Shown here: positions 12,031 through 24,758 of the stretch, piece by piece
Position numbering within the stretch: the first letter of the stretch is position 1
Layout: each line of letters begins with the position of its first letter
The notes under the pieces: model-generated
Database searches by the model: none
What the model saw: only the letters and a program-made list of their open reading frames with translations
What the model was told of the DNA's origin: nothing
Translations under genes and position numbers: made by a program
Source: Echiichthys vipera
Taxonomy: Eukaryota; Chordata; Actinopteri; Perciformes; Trachinidae
Reading direction: 5' to 3'
DNA length: 64,000 nt
NCBI GenBank assembly: GCA_963691815.1
Contig: OY829649.1
Location: 31,916,112 to 31,980,111, forward strand

Positions 12031-13089
12031 CATGCAAAACAGATCCAGTTAGAACATGTTGCAGTGCAGGGATGTTTGACAGATCACACAAAGGTCGGAC
12101 AGGTGCGAAGGGAAAACCTGAGCGGGGAATCCCACTGCATCACGCCACGGTCTTACAGGGGAAGTGGTGATGTGGAGAAACTCCCTGTGAACGAGTCTTC
12201 CACCAGCTCTGGCCGCGTCCTCTCCGCTGCAGCGTGCTGTGGGACGCCGTGCTCAGGACATCCTGTGTTCCCCTCCATCTCGCTTTCCAGGAAACACAGG
12301 CCTGTCCTCAGGTTCCCATGATCGGTAGGAAAAACTCTGCATTCCCATTGTCATCCCAGGGGCACATAAAAAGTGTTTTGCTGGAGAGCAGGAAGGTCCT
12401 CACATTAAGCGTTGGCTCGCGCTGTCGTGAAACATGGGAAACGGTATTTGGCACATTTGATAAGGTCTCCCCCTGCTCCCTGACAAACATGCTGTGTGCA
12501 GACCGCTGATGTTGCTGTGTGCTCACGGAGGAACTGTTGGGTCTCTGTAAATCACCAAACTATATATCATAATTACATAAGCGTATGGATGTGATGCCGT
12601 GGTTACGTAATCACAGAGGGCCTGCAGCTGTGGGAAGTTTGACTGGGACGGTCGAACGTTATGTGTGCTGGGTGAGTTCAAAGGTGTGCTGTACCTGTAA
12701 CCACACAACTCACAAAACAGTGATGTCACAAACACACTAAACTATGCCGTACACTCACTGCACAACTGACGGAGCACAGACATGTCTCTGTTTGCCTGCT
12801 GCTGAAAGGCAAAGTGTCGGGTTAAGGATGATATCACGGCAGCTTTATGCGGCTGCACACTGCTCATAAGCTTGGATTGCACTGTCTGCAGTTTAAAATG
12901 AAATATACATAATAAATACTAATATAGGTACTAAAGAGGGGAGTGGAGCAGAGCCAGGCCACGTAGTGGAAACACAGCATTACTGGGAGTGAAGCTGTGA
13001 ACACATAGTCAGACATAAACAGACATATTACCACCTTTCTACTTATCCAACTGATAAGCAAAGCATTTGGAGTTGTCTCTGTCTCCTGA

Positions 13090-13353
13090 CAGAGGCACTA
13101 CTTGCCAGCAAGCGAGGCAGACAACTGCCAGGGGCCCCAGGCCAGTAGCCCCCCCCGTGGGCTGACCTACTTTAAACTACAGTAGCAACAATGCGCAAAG
13201 TTTGCAGCGACAGTAAGATACCTGACCCTATGGGGCCCCGCCTGACTCCCACACAATTGAGTTTAGACAAACCTACAATGATGAGGAACAATGGTTTGAG
13301 GGGCCCCCTGTGAATTTTTGCCAGGGCCCCAAAAGACTCTAGAATCGCCTCTG
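13090..13353. mobile_element. Non-autonomous hAT-like element with 8-bp target duplication
   Basis: Starts CAGAGGC and ends GCCTCTG, with subterminal GGGGCCCC-rich arms. The flanking octamers are TCTCCTGA and CCTCCTGA (7 of 8 identical), as expected for hAT. It is 264 bp with no coding capacity. Confidence 0.7.
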
Positions 13354-13666
13354 CCTCCTGATACCAATATTCAACCACCATTTAGCTGTGTTTTAGCATC
13401 CACACGGCCTCGGCTCAAGTAATATCTGCGTCCACAGGAAACCACCAAACACGCTGTAGTACCCATGCCAGGCCTGGAGGTGGCACTGTAACTGCCAAAG
13501 AAATACACCAACAACGGAGAAGAAGAGACGGGGAGACGCTGTGGAGAATCCAAACACCGGAGAGTTTCTCTCCAAATCCTCCTCCATCCTAGAGACAAAC
13601 GTGTCCCTGGTTCTGGTCTTAGTGGAGACTTTGGTGCTGTTCTGGACTCTGATGCACCGATCACTC

Positions 13667-13818
13667 TGCAGTTAGTGTCCTCACTGAGCAGAGGTTGCTG
13701 CTGGGAGCCCCTTCACTCTGCAGTTAGTGTCCTCACTGAGCAGAGGATGCTGCTGGGAGCCCCTTCACTCTGCAGTTAGTGTCCTCACTGAGCAGAGGGT
13801 GCTGCTGGGAGCCCCTTC
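13667..13818. repeat. Three tandem copies of a 52-bp unit
   Basis: Units start at 13667, 13719 and 13771 (TGCAGTTAGTGTCCTCACTG) and are nearly identical. Confidence 0.85.
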
Positions 13819-14096
13819 CCCGTCCCAAAGCACTCCCAGGCGCCACTTTCTCACTACATTTAGAGACTTTTCACAGCTTCTTAGAACTGGATTTAGAAAC
13901 AGAGCCTAGAGCAGTTTAGCTCCTTATTCAGAGCATCAGGGAAAAGGGAGAAATCTGTGCTGGGCCTCATTCAGTCCCATGCATGTGGCTCAGAGTCCAG
14001 TTCAGTAAACAGTCTCTGGGTCCGTCTCTGTCCTCTCACGCAGCAGCACTGTTGTTATGTGACGCCGTGGGGTCAGAGGTCGGCGGTGGCTTCAAA

Positions 14097-14215
14097 CAGG
14101 GGTGTGCACAGACTTTTTGAAGGGCAGGGGCGAAAATGACAAAAAAAGGGCACAAATAGCATGTCCTCGCCACTGATGAGGCCACTTTAGCACACGTTTT
14201 GGCTTTAAAGGTCGG
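14097..14215 (-). mobile_element. Edge of the CAGGGGCGTGC element with one minisatellite unit
   Basis: Reads CAGGGGTGTGCACAGACTTT, then the 5' leader shared with 15482, then a single CACTTTAGCACACGTTTTGG unit before unrelated sequence. Confidence 0.6.
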
Positions 14216-15224
14216 ACGCGGGGCCATGACGCCGTCCTTTAACAAAGTATGAGCTTTCACCGTCCAGACCACAACGCCATGGGGGGCGTTTTCCAATCTT
14301 CCCACTCTCGGACCTGGTTTCCAAAGATCCTGTTTTCAGGCTACGATAACGCCGGCTGCTGTGGATGTGCGATTAAACCAGACTGAAGCTTTGCAGTTAC
14401 AGGAAAACGCGTCTTTGTGGACGGACCCTTAGTCTCCACAGAGAAATATATGGCACATAGACGCTAAACGCTCTGCCAGTACGTCTCTGTGTCTGTCTGC
14501 TGTTTGGTGCGGAGCAGGTTGTGTACTGTTGGGTGGGTTTATCAGATCTTTTACGCTGAAAATAGCTGCCTGAAGTATGACAGATGTATAAATACTCCAC
14601 AGAGCTGGGTAATAATTATCTGAGCGCACACATTCTTCCTTTGACTCGTCCAAACATCAACGCAAACCACGCGGTTTGGGAGCGAAGAGAGGATTATTAT
14701 TACCATCAACATCTGCGGCAGGAAGTGATAGTTCTGTGTATTTCAACAGAGAATTTGAAAGTCACACTGTGGCGTTAAAGAAGTCCCATTTAAAGATGAA
14801 ACAGGAGTGACCTCAGCACCCCGCAGCCCACCCTGTTGACCTCAGCAAATTTGAGTATGTCAGTGGGTCCGAGCGCGAGGCCTTCAGGTTGAAGGTTGGT
14901 CCCACTACACACGGCTCACTTCCTGAGAGCAGGTGTTGTAGCTCCAGACTGTGTGCAGAGCAGAGAGAGCACGCCATCGAACCGCAACGCAGCCGCCCAG
15001 ACAACCCGGCCGGCTGGGCTGTGAAACCGCCGGGACGCTGGAGTGGGGTGAGATGGGGGATGAGAGGGGAGGTGGGGTGAGACCACCTTGTTGGGCAGCA
15101 GTGGGGAGGAGGGCAGCAGTCTGGATTCTTGGAATTCCTGGCCCACAAAGGCAGGATGTGTGCACTGGCCACGCTGCGTCGGACACTGATGGAGGAGCAG
15201 GGGGAGGAGGGAGTCGAGGAGGGG

Positions 15225-15310
15225 GCGGAGGGGTTGCCAGTTTGGCGGCCTCTTGCCTGGCCGTGTGCCAACCATTGTTTGTCAGCCAGGCAAACATTTC
15301 CAAAACACGC
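15225..15310. other. Candidate conserved non-coding segment
   Basis: Unique-looking sequence with TTGGCGGCCTCTTGCCTGG and GTGTGCCAACCATTGTTTG includes NFI-like half sites. Conservation is a guess from composition only. Confidence 0.2.
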
Positions 15311-15481
15311 GGAGGTCAGGAGTCGACGTAGATTCATCACGCCGTGGTCCCGTTTGTTTTCTCAGCTCGATATCTGACACCGTCCAGCCGCCTGAAGAGT
15401 CGCTCAGACCGAGTGTGCCCAACATTTCTCTTAGTGATACCAACTAGGTAATTTCTTCCAGAGAGAACACTGGCTAAAAAA

Positions 15482-15560
15482 CAGGGGCGTGCACAGACTT
15501 TTTGAAGCGCAGGGGCGAAAATGGAAAAAAAGGACACAAATAGCACGTCCTCGCCACTGA
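15482..15560 (-). mobile_element. Left edge of the minisatellite-bearing element
   Basis: Begins CAGGGGCGTGCACAGACTTT and continues into AGCACGTCCTCGCCACTGA, the same leader as at 14097 and (in part) 18890. A CAGGGGCG start resembles hAT termini, but no matching right terminus was found. Confidence 0.55.
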
Positions 15561-16400
15561 AGAGGGCACTTTAGCACACATTCTGGCTCCTAGAGGACAC
15601 TTAAGCACACATTCTGGCTTCCAAGAGGGCACTTTAGCACACATTCTGGCTTCTAAGAGGGCACTTTAGCACACGTTTTTGCTCGTAGAGGGCACTTTAG
15701 CGCACGTTTTGGCTTCCAAGAGGGCACTTGAGCACATATTCTGGCTCCTAGAGGTCACTTTAGCACATGTTTTGGCTCCTAGAGGACACTTTAGCACACG
15801 TTTTGGCTTCCAAGAGGGCAGTTTAGCACACGTTCTGGCTTCCAAGAGGGCACTTTAGCACGTTTTGTCCCCCATTCGGACACTTTAGCACACATTCTGG
15901 CTTCCAAGAGGGCACTTTAGCACACGTTTTGGCTCGTAGAGGGCACTTTAGCACACGTTCTGGCTCGTAGAGGGCACTTTAGCACGCATTCTGGCTCCTA
16001 GAGGACACTTAAGCACACATTCTGGCTTCCAAGAGGGCACTTTAGCACACGTTTTTGCTCGTAGAGGGCACTTTAGCGCACGTTTTGGCTTCCAAGAGGG
16101 CACTTGAGCACATATTCTGGCTCCTAGAGGTCACTTTAGCACATGTTTTGGCTCCTAGAGGACACTTTAGCACACGTTTTGGCTTCCAAGAGGGCAGTTT
16201 AGCACACGTTCTGGCTTCCAAGAGGGCACTTTAGCACGTTTTGTCCCCCATTCGGACACTTTAGCACACATTCTGGCTTCCAAGAGGGCACTTTAGCACA
16301 CGTTTTGGCTCGTAGAGGGCACTTTAGCACACGTTCTGGCTCGTAGAGGGCACTTTAGCACGCATTCTGGCTCCTAGAGGACACTTTAGCACGTGTTTTT
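15561..16400 (-). repeat. 31-bp minisatellite array 1 (minus orientation)
   Basis: About 27 units of GTGCTAAAGTGCCCTCTAGG + AGCCAAAACGT read on the minus strand. A higher-order duplication is visible: 15591-15998 and 15999-16376 share the same order of variant units, including the truncated TTTTGTCCCCCATTCGG unit. Confidence 0.95.
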
Positions 16401-17216
16401 CAACAACTGGGCCATAAGGGTGAAATTAACAACTCTGAATCACATTTACAGCATTCCAGAGGATAAACAAGAAGTGTCTGCAGCGTTCAGGGAGAGGTGC
16501 AGTAGCAGCAACAACACAGCCGGTCCAGTCCAGTACATTAGCAGTTAACAGCCAAATTAACGCCGGTTATATAATTTAGTTTAAAAGTGAGACTTTTAAA
16601 AAAGCTCCCAGATGCCTTTTTAATCGAATCACTTATCTTTTTCTTGAGACGACCATGAACCATTGACTGCTTGAGACTTTTCCTGTTCTTCCATTATAAG
16701 ATTTCCATCAGAAGAGACTTATTTTAGCACTAGTTCGCGATAAGTGAATTGTAAAGCGTCTTTATTGTGATTAGGCCCCATTATAGTAAAGTATATTAGG
16801 GGGGCAGTGATATCATGATTACCCTGAGGTCTGTACTGAACTGACAGAGGAGAGCAGAGTCAAAGTTGGCAGCAGCGATTCGATTGGCTTAGGGAGGGAT
16901 CTTTTCAAGTTTTATGGTGAAAGCAAATAAAATAGCTATTAATTTGCTACCGAACGACAGCCTCTAGATTCTTGAATGCAACACAACGCAGCAAGGTAAT
17001 GCCTCAGCGGAGAGTAAAGTCACTTCAGGTCATTCTACTGAACACTGAATGGACTCATTCACATCTTCAGTTTGAGTAAAGATGCCACTGAAAGGACAAA
17101 ACAAACAAACAAGATTTGCACTTTCGTACGGAAGCCAAAAGGCGATAAACTTTAGGGCGTAGGGAATTTAAAAGTTGAGCAAAATGCAGCATAAAAAACA
17201 TGTTTTACCCGTTATC

Positions 17217-17650
17217 AAACCTCTGCAGCAGCATGAGAAGAGTCCCTACACACAAAACAAAGCACCAAAGGGCTCCTTCCTTTGGGAATGACTTTGGTAA
17301 TCCACTGTAATGGACTTTACTATGAGAGGAGCTGGTACAGGGGCCAGTAGGTAAGTCTTTAAAACACTCTTTAATAAACTCTGGGTTCACTAACTACGCT
17401 GTTGCTGCTTTGTTTTGTGTGTAGGGACTCTTCTCATGCTGCTGCAGAGGTTTGCTGTTATTTTCAGCAGAATTAGTGGTTAAAAAAGACCTTTGAATGC
17501 CTTCACAGTGCTGTCCCGAGCTAATCACTGTTAGCCACGTCCGACTGTTAGCGACTCTCTGGGATTTCTCCGTTTCTCTTGATGGATTATTTGATGTGTA
17601 CAAGTGTCGAAAAAGACCACGGGATTATTTTAAGCTGGAATTACACTTCA
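17217..17650. repeat. Foldback-type repeat, copy 1
   Basis: The arm 17217-17263 (CTCTGCAGCAGCATGAGAAG, then CCCTACACACAAAACAAAGC) is the reverse complement of 17403-17453. The segment 17301-17650 has a paralogue at 21078-21775. Confidence 0.75.
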
Positions 17651-17701
17651 AGCCTTAACGTTTAGATCCTAGTACGTAAAAGATAAACTTAGGTTTTTCA
17701 T

Positions 17702-18064
17702 TCATTCATCTTCAACCTCTTGTCCCTGTCGGGGTCGCGGAGGGCTGGAGCTGATCCCAGCTGACATTGGGCGTGAGGCGGGGTCCACCCTGGACAGGAC
17801 GCCAGTCTATCACAGGACACATAGAGACGAACAGAGACAGACAACCATTCACACCTACGGGTGATTTAGAGTCATCAATGAACCCAACACCTGCACGTCT
17901 TTGGACTGTGGGAGGAAACCGGAGAACCCGGAAAAAACCCACGCAGACACGGGGACAACATGCAAACTCCACACAGAAGGGCCCCAGCCAGGATGCGAAT
18001 ACATGCACCTGGGACCGTCTCGCTGTGAGGCAACAGTGCTAACCACCACACCACCGTGTAGCCC
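17702..18064 (-). mobile_element. tRNA-derived SINE, near full length
   Basis: The minus strand reads from a GCTACACGGTGG-type tRNA-like head through GGGTTTTTTCCGGGTTCTCC and TTTCCTCCCACAGTCCAAAG to the tail GGACAAGAGGTTGAAGATGA(ATGA)n. Confidence 0.85.
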
Positions 18065-18356
18065 CTAAATTTTGACACTAATGGTGTAAATAGTTGCCAT
18101 AGACTAACCTTAAAAATGCCGTTGGATTTACTGAATACATGCATCCTTCCAAAGGGATGAACCTCCTAATAGTGATGAGTACGTCTGTCTCATCCAACCC
18201 TCGCCGTATTGCCAGGTGTAAGGAAGATTTTCACTCATTATGTAACATTACGGATCTACAGCCACGTCCCTCAACAGTCTTTTCCAGACTGTTCGTCTGT
18301 ATACATTAGATGAGCACGTATGTTCGGTGTGTAATCAGCTGTCTAAGGAATATATT

Positions 18357-18358
<2 letters not shown>

Positions 18359-18391
<33 letters not shown>
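18359..18391. repeat. (TG)n microsatellite
   Basis: About 16 uninterrupted TG units. Confidence 0.95.
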
Positions 18392-18395
<4 letters not shown>

Positions 18396-18939
18396 CACAG
18401 GTTAGGTCTCCGCCACATTCCTCATACGAGTGTCCATAAAAAGCTCCTGGTGCACTGCAGTCATCGCCGATCCCACTGATCCTGAGGGAGTTTCCGTTTT
18501 CCCTCCACACTCATACTGTCCATACTGTACGCACCGATCACCAGCTGAGTACGAGAATTCATAGATGCGTGTGAGCGGATTATGTCATGAGCTGTGGTGC
18601 GTCTGGACGCCCGTGACAGGCAGCAGCAGGCACATCAGCCCTCTGACGCCCGCGGATAGAAAGCTTTGTGGCCAACTGAGACATTTAACCAAGATCAGGT
18701 CCTTCTGTAGTCCTCTACACAGAGCTAGGAAAGGTCATCCATTTCCAATTTCATTCATTCCCTCAAAGAGTTTTAAGCCTGGAACCAAGCCAACCATCTG
18801 CAAGGTGAGTTATAACCAGAAAACATTTGATTCAGTAAAGTCAAAGGTTAAAGTTGTGAGACTGTGAATATAACAACAGTTAGAGTTAGAAGGGCAGGGG
18901 CGAGAACCAAAAAAAATACTTACATATAGCACGTCCTCG

Positions 18940-19465
18940 CCACTGATGAGGGCACTTTAGCACACGTTTTGGCTCCTAGAGGACACTTTTTCACACGTTT
19001 TGGCTCCTAGAGGGCACTTTAGCACACATTTGGCTCCTAGAGGAAACTTTAGCACACGTTTATGCTCCTAGAGGACACTTTAACACACGTTTATGCTCCT
19101 AGAGGACACTTTAGCACACGTTTTGGCTCCTAGAGGACACTTTAACACACGTTTATGCTCCTAGAGGGCACTTTAGCACGTTTTGGCTCCTAGGGGACAC
19201 TTTAACACACGTTTATGCTCCTAGAGGACACTTTAGCACACGTTTATGCTCCTAGAGGACACTTTAGCACACGTTTTGGCTCCTAGAGGGCACTTTAGCA
19301 CACGTTTTGGCACCCAGGGTGACTTTAGCACATGTTTTGGCTCCTAGAGGACACAATAGCACACTTTTTGGCTCCTAGAGGACACTTTAGCACACGTTTT
19401 GGCTTTCAAGAGGGCACTTTAGCACACGTTTTGGCTCCCAGGGTGACTTAAGCACACGTTTTTCA
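18940..19465 (-). repeat. 31-bp minisatellite array 2 (minus orientation)
   Basis: About 17 units. It is preceded by the leader AGCACGTCCTCGCCACTGAT, as in array 1, and ends in the same TTTTTCAACA boundary. Confidence 0.95.
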
Positions 19466-20645
19466 ACAGATCCCCTTCAAACTAATGGATACATGATTTT
19501 CATGTATGAAGCTGTTTGACCAGAATGGTTTCTACCAGTTACACGTCTTCCTGGAATCATGTGTGAAGGAGAAACACTTCCTTGCTCAAATAAAAATACA
19601 ACGCATTGTGTCTTAAAAGCATCTTTTTGAAGGGATTTCTACTTATCTCACTTCCTTAAAGAAGGTTCAACAAACTCTTGGGATGAATATAAGTTAATTA
19701 ATAAATATATGAATTATAAATTAAATTAAATTTAAAAAAGTAGGCTAGTTGTGCATGTGGGGGCTGCAGGTGTGGCTGCCCTGCATAAGGGAGTCAGGAT
19801 TTGAGCTGGCAGTCGCCCAAGCAGCGGGGCAGAGGGAAGCTGTGGCCCGCACATTCCTCCTCAGCATCTAATAGGAGTGATGACAGCAGGGAGCACACGG
19901 CAGCAATAACGTGCTGCGGCGCTAGCAATACCGGCAATAACCTGGCCATTGTGTGTCTGGCATGAGCAGGTGTGCTGCAGGTAGTGATGGACACCACCCT
20001 TCCATAAAGAAGCCGAGGTGCCCAACGAGTGGATTTAAAGGTTCCCTGCAGAGTCTTCATGTACATAGAAATGATGTTTACATAAAACTCACTCTGTGTA
20101 TCACTGAGGTCCTTCCTCATAAAACACTTGCATAGAAGGGAGTATGGGTATGGAGCATTGTTTGCATCCATGTTTCTAAGCTTCCCGTGTTCTTCCCTAA
20201 CATCAGATGGTTCCACAGGACCCGGCCAGGGCAGGCAGGCTGTGCGCGCATCCTTCAAAAGTCTTAAATTAATTTAAAATGTTCTATGCTGGTCTTAAAT
20301 ACATTATTCAAAGGTTTTAAATGTGTTGGGGCAGGACTATTTAATGTTATATATCTATTTTTTTTTTCTCTTTCTCACAAGACTTTTGGAGAAGGAGCTG
20401 TAGAGAGTCTACGTTCCTACTAGCTGCTGATGTAAATGGTTATCTGCACGCTGGCTGGCTCGTCTACACCTGTGGGTAAGTGCAAATTTATTGAGCGTTG
20501 GCTGGACTACGTCCGTTTTCCAAGTTGGCTCATGTCTGTCGCCAACCAAGTGCATTCAAGTGTCAGTTTCTCTTGCTGCAGCAGGTTGAAGCATCAATTT
20601 TTCACATGAGAACTGACGATCAGAGAGGCGTGGGCGTGGTTTTTA

Positions 20646-20735
20646 GTGGACACGCCTCTGGTGGACACGCCTCCAGTGGACAGGCCTCCAGTGGACACGC
20701 CTCCAGTGGACACGCCTCCAGTGGACATGCCTCCA
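20646..20735. repeat. 15-bp tandem repeat GTGGACACGCCTCCA (six units)
   Basis: Six consecutive 15-bp units with single-base variants. They are open as a five-residue repeat but have no gene context. Confidence 0.9.
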
Positions 20736-21077
20736 GTGGAAACAAAGCTTTCTGGTGCCCTCTGAGAAGAAACAAAGACAACTGTCAGTTATTTTAAACG
20801 CTGTGAGAGAGGAGAGCTCCCTTTACATCTGTCCAGCACCATCCACACCTCGGCCCTGTGTCACGCTGTGCTACGTAAAGAGCATCTTCTTCTTTAAGCT
20901 TAATCTCATTCTGTTAATGAAGCCCAGATATCAGCTGACTCACTCACCATCATAAAAGTTTATTATGGCTGACAGTGTTAATGCATCCACCAACTTTACA
21001 TGATCTGCTGATCAGGTAGATTTAGCTACATACACCAACATTTCAGCTTTAACATTAGATTCCTCTTGGATTGCATT

Positions 21078-21361
21078 TGGTAATCGACTTGAATAGACTT
21101 TACTATGAGAGGAGATGGTACAGGGGCCAGTAGGTGAGTCTTTAAAACACTCTTTTAATAAACTCCGGGTTCAATAACTACGTTGTTGGTGCTCCGTAAG
21201 GACTCTTCTCATGCTTCTGCAGAGGTTTGCTGTTATTTTGAGCAGTATTAGTGGTTAAAAAAGACGCTTTATACGTTCTCCTTGCTGCCCCGAGCTAATC
21301 ACTGTTATCCACGGCTAGCTGTTAGTAACTCTCCAGGATATCTCAGTTAACACTTCATCAT
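21078..21361. repeat. Foldback-type repeat, copy 2 (left part)
   Basis: Matches 17301-17570 (TTTACTATGAGAGGAG, GGTACAGGGGCCAGTAGGT). It is interrupted by a SINE at 21362-21690, after which the match resumes at about 21725-21775. Confidence 0.75.
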
Positions 21362-21690
21362 TCATTCATCTTCATCCGCTTGTCCCTGTCGGGGTCGCGG
21401 GGAGCTGGAGCCGATCTCAGCTGACATCGGGTGTGAATGGACAGGACGTCAGTCTATCGCAGGACACATAGAGACGAACAGAGACAGACAACCATTCACA
21501 CCTTCACTCACACCTACGGGCAAGTTAGAGTAATCAATGAACGTGCACGTCTTTGGACTGTGGGAGGAAGACTGAAAACCCGGGGAGAACCCACGCAGAC
21601 ACGGGATTCGAAACAGGAACCCTCTCGCTGTGAGGCGACAGTGCTAACTACCACACCACCGTGTCACACCACCATGTCGCCCTATACATG
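21362..21690 (-). mobile_element. tRNA-derived SINE inserted in the foldback repeat
   Basis: Same family as 17702-18064 with an internal deletion. The surrounding repeat is split by it, so it is a later insertion. Confidence 0.85.
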
Positions 21691-22369
21691 AAAAAATTGT
21701 CTCGCTGGCTTATTTGCTGACTGGATTTGCCAAAAAAATACCCTGGGATGATTTCACGCCGTAATTCCACTTTAAAAGGAGGTGATTTGATTTAATTTGA
21801 AATAAAAAGGTGGGCAATAGGTGAAGGGACCCGACATAACAACAGACTGAACATACAGAATGACAAAAAAGGAGAAAGTAAGACACAGTGTTAAGAGAAA
21901 CTGTAGCAACAAGGTAAGTTTGCATGAAACCGCGCTGAGTACAATGGAAGAAACAGCATGAATTTGCTAAAAATGACAGAGGCCGGAGCCGTCAACACAT
22001 ACGCTGCCTTTGCCTCCGCTCAATCTGAGCTTTCTTTAACTGCACGCTGCATATTTAGTACACAAGGATAAACAAACTGGTATTTCAAAGGGATTTAGTG
22101 TGGGAGCTGGCGGTGCGGCCGACTGACAGAGAGTGTCCTGTTAGCGGGCAGGGGAAAGGTGGCACCCGCTACACAGCGCTGCCTGTGATTCAGAGGGGAA
22201 AATGTTATCGCAGCAAAGCCGTAAACAGAAAACGTTCCACGGCTCCTCTACGGGAACTGGGACACAAACACATAAAGCTCACTGAGTCCAAGGCTGCTGG
22301 AAAACCAATATACAGTAAATGGAAATTAAGTCACTTCTGATCAAGACCTGACGGCTCAGAGGGCATTGT

Positions 22370-22640
22370 GTGTGTGTGCGTGAGTGAGAAACAGGCCTGG
22401 CTACGCTCAGCCTTGATGTCGCTCGTTGCAAAATGTGTTTCCTTCAGCAAACTAGCGAGATCATTTGTTTGCACAGCGGCTACAAGCACGCACTAATGCC
22501 TGATGACAAATATTCAGTGTTATTGGCGTCTAAAATTAGCCGGGAGTGTTTGCGCTGATATTCAAGTGGATTGAGGTCATTTATTCAAAGGGCTCTTTGA
22601 AACTCTCACTGCTTTGAGCTTCTGAAATTCTTGAAGGATC
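22370..22640. other. Candidate conserved non-coding segment upstream of the ccn1-like gene
   Basis: A low-repeat, balanced-composition stretch (for example TGATGACAAATATTCAGTGT, GTCTAAAATTAGCCGGGAG) between mobile elements. There is no ORF of note. Confidence 0.25.
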
Positions 22641-22726
22641 TTGAATCATTTCAAAGTGAAAGAAACAAACCGACCCGGACAGACAACATGCCCCAGAGCT
22701 GCTGCTGAAGTCTACGTTTCTCCCGT

Positions 22727-23022
22727 GGGTGCACTCCCACTGTGCCTCCGTCCCGTGCCCCGTGCTTTAGGGTCCTTGTCCCCCCCTCCAGGCCCGTTTG
22801 TACTCACACTACCTGGGCCTCGGAGAATGCTTCTTGCTGCCTATACGTCATCACGCCGTAGCACGTCACACGCATTGATGACGTCATGGCGGTGCGTGGC
22901 TTTGTTTCCAGATCTTTCCGTAGACCTCGGAGTTTTTGTGCGTCTTGTCGACTGTTTTTGAATCTTTTCATCGACCAAATCTGCAGTAAACACTCCAACT
23001 CCGCATCACACCAACGTGAACC
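22727..23022 (-). mobile_element. GGGCGC-family element, partial
   Basis: Begins GGGTGCACTCCCACTGTGCC and runs through the TGACGTCA region to the SANT-like remnant, then joins unrelated sequence at about 23022. Confidence 0.7.
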
Positions 23023-23129
23023 TGCTTTGCTGAAGCCCACTGCTCACAACGGGTCAGGGCTGGGCATGCTGACCACGACCCAGAATGCCATGCACAATGG
23101 CGTAGTTGCCCCCCTATATGTTCTACTTA

Positions 23130-23430
23130 GGGCGCACTTACGCTTACTCACTACTCACCGTGCCCAAGCGCAATTCACAGCACAAAATCTAGATTATTTA
23201 ACCTGCAACTGTACTGTGTCTAGACGTCAGAACCGCCGTAGGCCTCATGCTCGTACACGCCCACACGCTTGTGCGCGTACAAACGCGCTCTACAAAAGCC
23301 CACCTCTCCCAAACGGGCTGTGGACGGCCAGCTGGCTGCAGTTATGTGCGGAGCGATTGCACTCACAATGGTCAAACACACTAGGCTTTACCCGAAAAAC
23401 CTGATGCGGAAGGACAGTGTGAGTTCGCCC
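23130..23430 (-). mobile_element. Diverged short GGGCGC-family element with TTA duplication
   Basis: TTA flanks both ends (23127-23129 and 23431-23433). The interior keeps the AAAAGCCCACCTCTCCCAAA segment but has lost the SANT-like and CRE half. Confidence 0.7.
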
Positions 23431-23947
23431 TTAAGTTATTTTTTACTCATTATCCCTTTAAAGGTAATAATATTACTTTACTGATGACTTAGTATCAATA
23501 GTAACTGCACATGCGAGTTGTGTGGCCCGTGGTCGTTCCAGTGAATAGTTGAACCTGGAGTGTTGGCTGCACATCACACGCAACTGCGTCATCGTCCGGC
23601 ACAAGTCTGAAGAGTCAAGCAAAGCTGCAACAACCAAAGACGACGGTGGTTTGACGGTGACATCATCTCACCAACCACAGCAACAGACACACCAACAACA
23701 CACACTCATTCATTATGCCGACAGACGGCCAGTCTCAATGTGAAAACCTCCTCACCTCGCACGACACCACTGGTTCAGTGTCCTACAGTTTTAGACAGTT
23801 TTTCTCATAATGTGGGACATTGTTATGAGTGAACCTACTGAGGTGCACGTGACTGTGTGCCGATTAAAAACTGTTCACGGTGAGAGAGCTCAGACTCACC
23901 TTTCTCTCTCAAAGTCAAGCAAACATGCTGATAAACGACAAACTAAT

Positions 23948-24131
23948 GCGTACGCACATGCTCGTACATGTGCAGACGTGCTTTACAAAAGCCCACCTCT
24001 CCCAAACGGGCCGCGGACAGCAACTGTACCGCTCCTAGGCGCAGTACAGTTCCACTCACACTGGTCAAAGGAACTAGACTTTAGCCGTGAAACGTGTTTG
24101 GGCACGGGACGGAGGAACAGTGTGAGTGCGC
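23948..24131 (-). mobile_element. GGGCGC-family element, one end only
   Basis: Retains the AAAAGCCCACCTCTCCCAAA segment and the GTGAGTGCGCCC terminus next to TAA. The other end is missing. Confidence 0.65.
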
Positions 24132-24316
24132 CCTAAGTTACATACAGGCAAAATTAAATAAATCACTTTTGTGTCCCCCCTAATCCTGACATCGGACCTG
24201 CACCCCTGATACCGTGTCAGAGAACGCTCCTGCTACAGAAAGTAAATTACACTCAGTTATGTGCACGGCAAACTCATTCCTTAATGGAGGTATTTAACGC
24301 TACACACAGGCTTTAT

Positions 24317-24425
<109 letters not shown>

Positions 24426-24756
24426 CAGTGTTTCGGTTGAGCAGCTGGAACGGTGACAGGACATCAATCGTTCGCGCAGCCATGACAACCAAATAAACAA
24501 CAGTGCGAGCACATCATATGCTCCTCAGGTGGAGTGACAAACAGGAAAAGCCTCGACAGCTGCGTCGCCATGGAAACCGCAGGTCACAGGTTCCTGCGAA
24601 ATATGACAGCTACAGTAGCTCGGAAAATGGTGGTTTATGAATTGGATGGATTTACTGTTAATTGGACCACTGATGAGCAAATAATGAGCTAATGCATCCC
24701 GCACACAGACAGAGCCGCAGAGCAAAACCCGACCCGGGGGGGAGACGTGGCGGTCA

Positions 24757-24758
<2 letters not shown>

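Noticed and set aside
14813..15340. Overlapping 119-175 codon frames in GC-rich DNA
   Set aside because: Several frames on both strands are open at once, as expected from GC-rich composition; Pro/Ser low complexity and no family match.
19794..20258. 154-codon minus-strand frame
   Set aside because: No recognised domain, no matching splice partners and weak composition support.
20498..20797. Open frame with SGHAS repeats
   Set aside because: Product of the six-unit 15-bp repeat; no exon context or start evidence.
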